64,000 nt of DNA, from the NCBI GenBank assembly GCA_014155875.1, contig JACEFZ010027948.1, forward strand, positions 131,001 to 195,000, given 5' to 3'. The translations under genes and the position numbers were made by a program. Shown one piece after another: positions 57,203-64,000 of the stretch. The stretch's first letter is position 1, and each line of letters begins with the position of its first letter. The notes beneath the pieces were generated by a model. The model searched no databases. It worked only from the letters and a program-made list of their open reading frames with translations, and was not told where the DNA came from. This DNA comes from Cepaea nemoralis. Lineage: Eukaryota > Mollusca > Gastropoda > Stylommatophora > Helicidae.

Positions 57203-57867
57203 CCAAGAAAGCAAATGCCGCCTTATTTGACAGTTCATCATCAGATGAAGAACATTCAGAAAATCACCCTGTGAACTCAGCACAGGCTGTTGACATGTTT
57301 AATTCACATAAATGTATTATTTGTAATACCTTTTATGAAGATGGCATTCTAACATGTGGCCACTCCATACCTATTGCCAATGAGGAAGCTAATTTGGTAA
57401 TAGATTCCAAATGCAGAATAAACATCCACCAGGGATATGTGAATGGCAAGCCTGCTACAGTCCTTCGTGACACCGGAAGTACTCTGATAGGTTTAAAGAG
57501 AGAGTTCATAATGCCTACAGACTATACAGGCAGGCACGTAACATGCAGAACATTCTCTGGAAATATCGAAAAGTACCCATTAGCATGGGCATATATTCAG
57601 ACACCATTCCTCACTGGGAAAGTAAAATGCGCTGCATTAACTAACCCTGTGTGTGATATTATCATTGGGAATGTACCCGAGGTGAATAATATGCCTCATG
57701 ATATTACATCTGTTTGCACTGTTGATAACATAACATCATCACCATCACATGTCATCATTGAAAGTGTGGTATCACCAGATGAATGTATGATAGCTAATGG
57801 AGCACTACCATCTCATGAAATCATTGACCAAATGTTTCATCACCATCTGATATCATTGAATGTGTGA
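57199..57867 (+). CDS. retroviral-type aspartic protease
   Basis: A 222-residue frame starting at ATG 57199. The active site is in ATVLRDTGSTLIGLKR (DTG), and CDIIIGNVPE is the distal hydrophobic-Gly flap-facing motif (I-I-G-N). An N-terminal acidic Ser-rich stretch (DSSSSDEEHSEN) and a cysteine pair segment (CIICNTFYEDGILTCGH) precede it. It cleaves the gag-pol polyprotein. A stop at 57865 and further stops to 58000 separate it from the integrase, though both lie in the same frame. Confidence 0.85.
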   Translation: MTKKANAALFDSSSSDEEHSENHPVNSAQAVDMFNSHKCIICNTFYEDGILTCGHSIPIANEEANLVIDSKCRINIHQGYVNGKPATVLRDTGSTLIGLKREFIMPTDYTGRHVTCRTFSGNIEKYPLAWAYIQTPFLTGKVKCAALTNPVCDIIIGNVPEVNNMPHDITSVCTVDNITSSPSHVIIESVVSPDECMIANGALPSHEIIDQMFHHHLISLNV

Positions 57868-59330
57868 ACGCAGTAAACCAGATCTACTGCTAGAGTGCAA
57901 GATGAAATTAATCAAACTAAGGCTATAGAAATGCTTAGCCCAGTAGTACTGCCTCTAAAACCATGAAGGAGAATTTTGTAACAGCCCAAAAGGCTGATCC
58001 TTCATTATCTAAGTATTTTAATCTGATCGGCCAAAAGCCAAAGGTAACTAAAAATGCAAGATGGCATTTTGCTCTGAAAAAATTGCATCCTCACCAGGTA
58101 CTATACCAGAGGTAACAGCACCACAGAGCAAACTGTTTTGCCAATTGAATACCGTAAGCAAGCCTTACATCTTGCCCATGATATACCTCTTGCAGGGCAT
58201 ATGGCATACTCCAAGACCAGATCAAGATTACTAACACAGTTTTATTGGCCAAGATTGTGCAATGACATTAAGCAATATTGTAGAAGTTGTGATATCTGCC
58301 AAAAACTAGTGAAAAAAAGGTAAACACCCACAGGCCAAATTACAATTACCGACTTAGCCAGTCGACCTTTTGAGAAAATATCTGTCGACATAGTGGGCCC
58401 TCTGAACCAAGTAACATCCAGAGGAAATAGATTTATCGTTACCATCATCGATTTATGTAGCCGCTGGCCTGAAGCGATTCCTTTAAAGAACATAAATGCC
58501 AATGATATCATGGAAGTTTTCTTCCATATATTCTCACGAATAGGGTTTCCAGACACTATCCTATCAGATCGTGGAAGCCAATTCATTGCAGCATCCACTC
58601 AAGCGTTCACCAAAATGTTAGGGGTGAAACAATGTTTCAATTCACCATACCATCCTCACTCAACTGGAATCATAGAAAAGTTTAACGGGGATTGAAGCAT
58701 ATGCTTGCTAAAGTCACGCAAGAATATCCCAAAAACTGGGACGTCTATTTGCCTGCTATACTTTTTGCTTATCGCAAGGTCCCACATTCTAGTACTGGAT
58801 TCTCTCCTTTTGAACTTATCTATGGTGCCAAGCCACGTGGCCCATTGAGTATCTACCATTCAATGTTAACTGAAGCCACCCCGTTACTTAAACCCATATC
58901 ATCATACGTATATGTAACATCATTGCGTGAAAGAATCATCACATCTTGTACTATTGCAAAAGAAGCACTAAAATTATCCGGTGCTACATATAGACAATAT
59001 GCAGACAAAGGTAACAGGACAATAACGTTGACACCTGGACAGGACGTACTTCTCCTCTTACCTAGTGACCGACATTTATTGACCGACTCTTGGCAAGGAC
59101 CATTTAAAGTAATAAGACAGATTTCAACTGTAGACTATGAGATTCAAATAAAAGACAAACATAAAATATTCCACATCAATATGCTAAGACCATACCACAA
59201 CAGAGAGAACGAACAAGACGATACAACAGCCTGTACAGTTATAATAGACCATGAAGATGACGAAGATAGTGACGAAAGTCCAACACCTGCATTAGACACG
59301 ACAAAACTGCTTGAAAAGAAATCAAAATAA
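57868..59330 (+). pseudogene. Ty3/gypsy integrase, placed before RT
   Basis: Broken into three parts. The HHCC zinc-binding part is at 58138-58323 (LAHDIPLAGH, then YCRSCDIC). The DDE core is at 58393-58695 with D in KISVDIVGPL, D in LSDRGSQF and E in TGIIEKFNGD. A frameshift at 58692 follows, then 58692-59330 with PHSSTGFSPFELIYG and a GPY/F-type module (SWQGPFKVIRQI). A stop at 58321 and others upstream of 58137 interrupt it. The module proves gypsy affinity even though it stands upstream of RT. The C-terminus is acidic, with no chromodomain. Confidence 0.9.
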
Positions 59331-60732
59331 ACCCAAATTTAACTCAAGCAGAAACAGACAGTTGCAAACATCTCATACAACAGTACAACACCATCTTCTC
59401 CAACAACCCAGGACAAACAGAATTAGTACAACATCACATCACGCTTACTTCAAACACACCAATAAAATGCAGAACTTACACCATTCCATTGCATTACAAA
59501 GAAAACTTAGCTTAGAGAAAAACAACATCATTAGACGATCCCAATCACATTTTTCGTCTCCAATAGTCATGGTACGCAAAAAGGACAACACGATAAGACT
59601 CTGTGTAGATTATCGAAAATTAAATAAAATAACACTATTAGATCTGGAACCAATGACCAACTGCGAAGATCTACTGACAGAACTGACAGACTCTAGGTAC
59701 TTTACGAAGCTGGACATGACTAAAGGTTATTGGCAAATAACGGTACACGAGCAGAGCAGACATCTGACAGGCTTTGCCACACCTTGGGGACTGTACGAAT
59801 GGTGCAAATTGCCATTTGGGCTAGTCAATGCCCCAGCAACATTCGTACGCATGACACGACTCTTACTTGTTGACATAACAAACATTATCTGTTACATGGA
59901 CGACATTTGTGTGCACACAAAGACGATGACAGACCACATAAAGACATTACAGCAGACATTTGAACGGATCAGACAGCACGGACTGACTGTGAAGCCTACA
60001 AAAGTTGACATAGCCTATCAAGAAATCTCCTTTTTATGGTATAAAATATCTAATGGCTTTGTCACGACAGACGATAACATCGTGTCGAAAATACTGAAAC
60101 TCTCACTTCCGACTACCAAGAAACAAGTCAGAAGTGTGTTAGGACTATTAAATTATTATAGGCAGTTCATACCAGATTTTGCTGAAATAACAGAAAAGTT
60201 AACTAACCTACTAACGAAAAACCAGCCTGAAAAGATTGTAAACAATGAATGCCTAAAATTTGCATTCCAGAAAGTGTTATCGTATTTTTCTGAGAATAGT
60301 TTAAAGAATCCCATTCTCAAATTGCAAAATTTACATATTCCTTTCAGATTACGCACAGACGCGAGCTCCGTGGCGATTGGGGCAGTTCTGGTACACGAAC
60401 ATGACAACATTCTACATCCTGTATACTATGTCTCTAGAAAATTGAAACCAAGAGAACGCGCTTGGTCTACACCACAATTAGAATCCCTTGCTCTAGTGGT
60501 GGGTATAACTAAATTGTCCAGATTCCTCCTGGAACGGCATTTTATTGTAGAGTCCGACAATATTCCATTAACATTTATTACTTCAGGAGTGCCGACGAAC
60601 CAGATGATAGCTCGATGGTCACTTTTGCTGCAAGATTACAGCTTTGAAGTGCGACATATCGCTGTCAGGACCAACACGATTGCTGATCTTTTGTCCCGTT
60701 GTCCGAACGACCCAGTAAACACTAATGTCTGA
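59311..60732 (+). CDS. Ty3/gypsy reverse transcriptase and RNase H
   Basis: A 473-residue frame with no ATG at its start. It overlaps the integrase end by 20 bases in a different frame, so expression by frameshifting or loss of a continuous pol frame are both possible. RT motifs: RLCVDYRKLNKI, FTKLDMTKGYWQI, LPFGLVNAPATF, and YMDDI at about residue 194. RNase H follows with D in LRTDASSVAIGAVL, E in TPQLESLALV, D in VESDNIPLTF and D in NTIADLLSRC. All catalytic residues are present. It copies RNA into DNA for the element. Confidence 0.93.
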   Translation: MKRNQNKPKFNSSRNRQLQTSHTTVQHHLLQQPRTNRISTTSHHAYFKHTNKMQNLHHSIALQRKLSLEKNNIIRRSQSHFSSPIVMVRKKDNTIRLCVDYRKLNKITLLDLEPMTNCEDLLTELTDSRYFTKLDMTKGYWQITVHEQSRHLTGFATPWGLYEWCKLPFGLVNAPATFVRMTRLLLVDITNIICYMDDICVHTKTMTDHIKTLQQTFERIRQHGLTVKPTKVDIAYQEISFLWYKISNGFVTTDDNIVSKILKLSLPTTKKQVRSVLGLLNYYRQFIPDFAEITEKLTNLLTKNQPEKIVNNECLKFAFQKVLSYFSENSLKNPILKLQNLHIPFRLRTDASSVAIGAVLVHEHDNILHPVYYVSRKLKPRERAWSTPQLESLALVVGITKLSRFLLERHFIVESDNIPLTFITSGVPTNQMIARWSLLLQDYSFEVRHIAVRTNTIADLLSRCPNDPVNTNV

Positions 60733-62052
60733 GTGCAGTGTGTAGAAAACACTCAGACCAACACAGCCATCAGTGAAGGTTTTTTTTTCTCAGGAAAGCT
60801 GTGTACATCTATTATGCGATGTGATAGGGTGCATTCCCACTGCAAATATTTTTCTTATTTTATTATTAGTGTAGTAATCGTTTTGAATAATTGCGTAGTG
60901 TGTGTTAGAAAGGGAACAATATTAATTGTATAATAAGAACAGTGCCACATGCGCTCATAACTTACCTCAAGCGAACTATTCAAGTTATCAATGGTATCGG
61001 CGAGTGGAACATATCCAGTGATATTTTAATCCGTGAACGAAAGAGTGAACTGAACTATGATATTTACACCACTGCAGTCAATCGCAATCCAGAAGTTTTC
61101 CAGCGAAACAACGAACACATTAACTATCAGAACAATTCCACATTCCGAATTGTTACACCCTAGCGGAACAAGTGTGTGATAGAATTTTTAACGACATCAC
61201 CTGTTCGTGTGTACTTCCGGATAGTTTGTAAATTTAGACCAAAAGTAGCAGACTATAAACAAAAACCTTAAAAATTTATGATGCTTCTAAAATAATTGTG
61301 AAACACCAATTTCGAATACACGAATTGTGGATTAGTATTTTTCGACTAGTGTAATCTTAGAATCATATCTTGAGTATCTTATTCACACTAGCGACATTTT
61401 TTTCGCTATTAGGGAAAAGCATCAAGCTATGACGCTGAGAAATAGAATAATAATTGTAATAGATTTGAGATCTTTACAAATTATGTCCCTTTCATTTAAT
61501 TGTTGTTACATTATTACACTAAGGGCGGTAAATTGAAATGGATTCGAATATGTGTTGTATAAAAATAGCCATTGTGTTGCCAGATTGTCAACACTCCAAG
61601 AGGTCATCAGCTGGGCATGGTATAGGGTTACCGACGTTGTAGACCAACGGAAGAGCTCCCGGCCAAATGAGATCGGAGCTCGAGCGTTGAATGCGGCTTA
61701 TAAAAAGACGTATTACAGTCTTACCTGATGTTTTTTTTTTCTAAAAGCATATTATTTCGTTTTTTTTCAATGGTTGCGAAGTAGTTGCAAGGGATGCTGG
61801 TGCTGGTGCTACCGATCTGACTGGGTCAATATTGCAACTCAGGTGATCATCCATCGAGAGGATGAAACTTGGAAAGTGGTAAAGATTGAACACCACATGA
61901 CTTAATATACAACTTGCATTTCTTATGTATTTCTATGCCAATGTACATGACAACAGAAAGGTCGATTCTGACATGGTTAAAATATTAACCCTTTATCTAT
62001 ATAGAGTATGCATGAAATATAAAATCTTTCATGAATAAGCCCCGGGGGAGCG
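60733..62052 (+). other. retrotransposon 3' non-coding region
   Basis: 1.3 kb between pol and the 3' LTR. Two short frames (60733-60933, with a hydrophobic stretch, and 60942-61163) have no recognised domain; an envelope gene is not supported. The last bases, GGGGGAGCG, before 62053 are a plausible short polypurine tract. Confidence 0.6.
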
Positions 62053-62595
62053 TGTCATAATCTCCAATATCTCCAACCGAGATGCAGTAACATCGTTACG
62101 CCCGCCAGGCGAATAATCTCCATCCGGGATGCAGTAACATCGTTACGCCCGCCAGGCGAGTACCAGTTACCTGCCCACAGGTTGCTGGCTGACATGATAG
62201 TCAGCGGTCAGGCAAGGACAAAGCAATACGCACGCAGTCCTCGTGAAGCCAATCCACAGGGCAAGCGCTGTGCGGGGAAACCGGCAGACGGCTTGGGAAC
62301 TCGGACATGACAGGACGTGTGGGTTGAGACAGGCTTCGTGTAGTTCTGTGCCCGAAAGTCGAGTGCTTGTTTATCTTGTGAGATAGACTGTGAAGCTGTG
62401 GGTTTTGTCTGTAAGTGTACTGATGTATTGTATATGTATAGTAATGATCATCACATGCCAAACTAGATCGTATTGCATGTGACTTGTAAATAAATCCATT
62501 GAACTCAGTGTCGTTGTGTGTCAAGTCCAATCATTTTGTACTTGTACTTGTCTCACATATGTTAGGTCCAACGAGCCAGGTTTAAGATCCTGACA
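62053..62595 (+). repeat. 3' LTR
   Basis: Starts TGTCATAATC and ends GATCCTGACA. It differs from the 5' LTR by a 7-base insertion (AGCGGTC region near 62204) and scattered substitutions. Confidence 0.95.
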
Positions 62596-62600
62596 CTACG
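62596..62600. repeat. LTR element target-site duplication, right
   Basis: CTACG, identical to 54814-54818. Confidence 0.9.
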
Positions 62601-62999
62601 CCACCACCATATATCCAACCCATGAGTAGAAACCACGACCCATCACACCCTTGGCAGTTTATACATCACTCGCCACGCATACTAACACATTCATATACTC
62701 CGTTCTAACCAAAATATATAACTTACACCCCTTCACACCCCTCATCCGTGCTCACACCCTCTCTTTCTATTTCCAGTAATTACTTTTACATCCCACCAAC
62801 CAACATAGACACGAATACTTTTACCTTAATTACTTTCACAGAAACTTACCCGCCTAAAAAAGTCATAGACCCGTTCCCACACGCCGCCAAAAAAATTTCA
62901 CCTAAAATTTCTCCCTCAGTCGGCACTTTTCCCAAAAAAACCATCAGCCGCCAGACGCGTCCACAAATATTCGTGACTGCGCGCCGCACTCCTACTACT
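62601..62999. repeat. Maverick right terminal inverted repeat, outer part
   Basis: The complement matches the outer left TIR: GGAGTGCGGCGCGCAGTCAC, TTTGTGGACGCG, GGCGGCTGAT, AATTTTAGGTGAAATTTTTTT, TTATATATTTTGGTTA. The right end has an extra stretch of about 100 bp absent from the left. The element ends CTACTACT at 62999. Confidence 0.88.
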
Positions 63000-63005
63000 T
63001 GCGGT
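63000..63005. repeat. Maverick right target-site duplication
   Basis: TGCGGT, identical to 30540-30545. Confidence 0.9.
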
Positions 63006-63149
63006 TTTTGTATACAGTGAACGACTAGGATTATAAATAAATTGTAAGAAGACAGATTATTATCGTCTTTAACAAGAAAGAAATACCGCAAAGTAATATA
63101 CGGGTAAATGGGAATATTCTTCAAGAAGTGAATCGGAACAATTATCTCA

Positions 63150-63680
63150 GAGCAGTCTAATTAGAGATGCAATGAAGACATTAGAACAAGAATCGCTATG
63201 ACAAGGGCATCCCTTTGTCAGATGGAAAACGAACTGTCCATTAAAATGATGTGAATTGCAACAACAACAAAAGTGTGTTGAAGTGCCACATAGAACATGT
63301 ACTTTTGTATGGATGTGAAACGTGGACAATGAGCAGACAAACTGAAAAGCATCTAATGACAGTGGAAATGTGCTTTCTGAGGAAAATGCAAAGAATACCA
63401 CGGACAGACAGAAAAACCAATGAGCAAGTGCTACAAGAAACAAATAAACACCGCAAATGGATTAGAATAATTAAATTTAGACTGTCAAAAGTGTATGGGC
63501 ACGTTACGAGGAGAAATAAACTAGAGAACCTGGTGACAACTGGCAAGTAAATATCTGAAGGGCCTGACCACATGGCAGAGTGAGACAAGAACACAGAGCT
63601 GACCCATGACTCTGGCGATCGTGTGAGATATCGAAACATGACCGTCCACGCATATCGGCAGAACATATGATGATGATGAC
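63150..63680 (+). pseudogene. LINE ORF2 C-terminal and 3'-end fragment
   Basis: The frame at 63251-63550 contains HVLLYGCETWTMSRQTEKHL, EMCFLRKMQRIPRTDRKTNE and SKVYGHVTRRNKLENLVTTG, the post-RT region of a non-LTR retrotransposon. It is followed by the 3' end seen at 5570 and 22240 and by TGATGATGATGA at about 63668. Upstream, 63150-63240 gives further LINE-like sequence in another frame. 5'-truncated and inactive. Confidence 0.75.
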
Positions 63681-64000
63681 ATATATGAAGTTTATTTGTA
63701 GCTTTTCACTCAAGGGACATGCAGAACATTTAAGGATATTTATATACATCGGTAACTGAATTTGAGGATATTTATATACAGCGGAAATAAAAGGCATTTA
63801 AGGATATTTATAAACTGCGGAAATGAAGCAAGAAGTACAGCCCGCCAGCGATGGATTAGCGGTGTAACAAAAGCAACAAATATTACCTGGCAGTCAGCCC
63901 ACCAATGGACCTTGTCCAGTAAGCTCCTCCTAACCGTGCATGAGTCATAACGGGGATAATGGGGGAAAGAAGAATTAATGGGGTCTTCTTCTTCTTCTTC
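63681..64000. other. short direct repeats, otherwise unassigned
   Basis: ATTTAAGGATATTTATA with GCGGAAAT or ATCGGTAACT spacers recurs three times at 63728-63825 (period about 40 bp). The window ends in a CTT repeat (63985-64000). No gene is seen. Confidence 0.55.

Larger units (their letters stand above)
54819..62595 (+). mobile_element. Ty3/gypsy LTR retrotransposon with copia-like pol order
   Basis: A 7.78-kb element with 536- and 543-bp LTRs, TGTCA...TGACA termini and a 5-bp target duplication. Internal order is gag, protease, integrase, reverse transcriptase, RNase H. The RT and the GPY/F motif in the integrase are gypsy-like, but the integrase precedes RT, as in copia and in Gmr1-type gypsy elements. 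The LTRs differ by roughly ten substitutions and one 7-base insertion (by eye), so the insertion is fairly recent. Several frameshifts make this copy non-autonomous as read. Confidence 0.95.

Noticed and set aside
60733..61163. Envelope gene of the LTR element
   Set aside because: Two short unrelated frames, no signal peptide, cysteine pattern or furin-like site; insufficient support.

Overview
The window is eukaryotic, repeat-dominated intergenic DNA from an invertebrate, most likely a lophotrochozoan and plausibly a mollusc. This rests on the mix of many tRNA-derived SINEs, LINE tails, a Penelope-like element, a Ty3/gypsy element and a Maverick/Polinton. The species call is inference. I found no host protein-coding gene and no ordinary tRNA or rRNA gene.

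Layout. 1-9.65 kb: CT/GT/GAA microsatellites, a complete hAT-type MITE (2227-2617) with a perfect 8-bp target duplication, and scattered SINE and LINE fragments, including two foldback SINE pairs. 9.66-20.33 kb: one uninterrupted array of a 59-bp satellite, about 180 copies. 20.3-30.5 kb: more SINEs, (TA)n tracts, LINE 3' fragments, and a 21-bp satellite that surrounds both a LINE RNase H fragment and a decayed Penelope-like GIY-YIG region.

30.5-63.0 kb: a Maverick/Polinton (adintovirus-like) integrated viral element. Its ends are defined by AG...CT termini in inverted orientation and a 6-bp target duplication, TGCGGT, at 30540-30545 and 63000-63005. In order it carries a TATA promoter with 76-bp repeats, a C2H2 zinc-finger ORF that may be the N-terminal remnant of PolB, a minus-strand Bcl-2-like ORF, the packaging ATPase, small basic proteins, a chromodomain integrase with one internal stop, a small membrane protein, two tandem penton-like genes, a pVI/pX-like protein, the double-jelly-roll major capsid protein and an adenain-like protease. 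No PolB catalytic domain is visible. Together these are an integration module (integrase, TIRs), a packaging and virion module (ATPase, capsid proteins, protease) and one probable apoptosis-control gene.

A 7.8-kb Ty3/gypsy LTR retrotransposon (54819-62595, target duplication CTACG) is inserted in the right terminal inverted repeat. Its pol order is protease-integrase-reverse transcriptase-RNase H, the copia-like order known from Gmr1-type gypsy elements.

Two blocks occur twice in direct tandem: 29592-35060 with 35064-40565, and 43141-49249 with 49250-55399. Sequence close to these junctions is full of homopolymer-like smearing, whereas the partner copy is cleaner. I think these are probably assembly duplications around low-quality consensus, so gene counts and many of the frame breaks should be read with that in mind.
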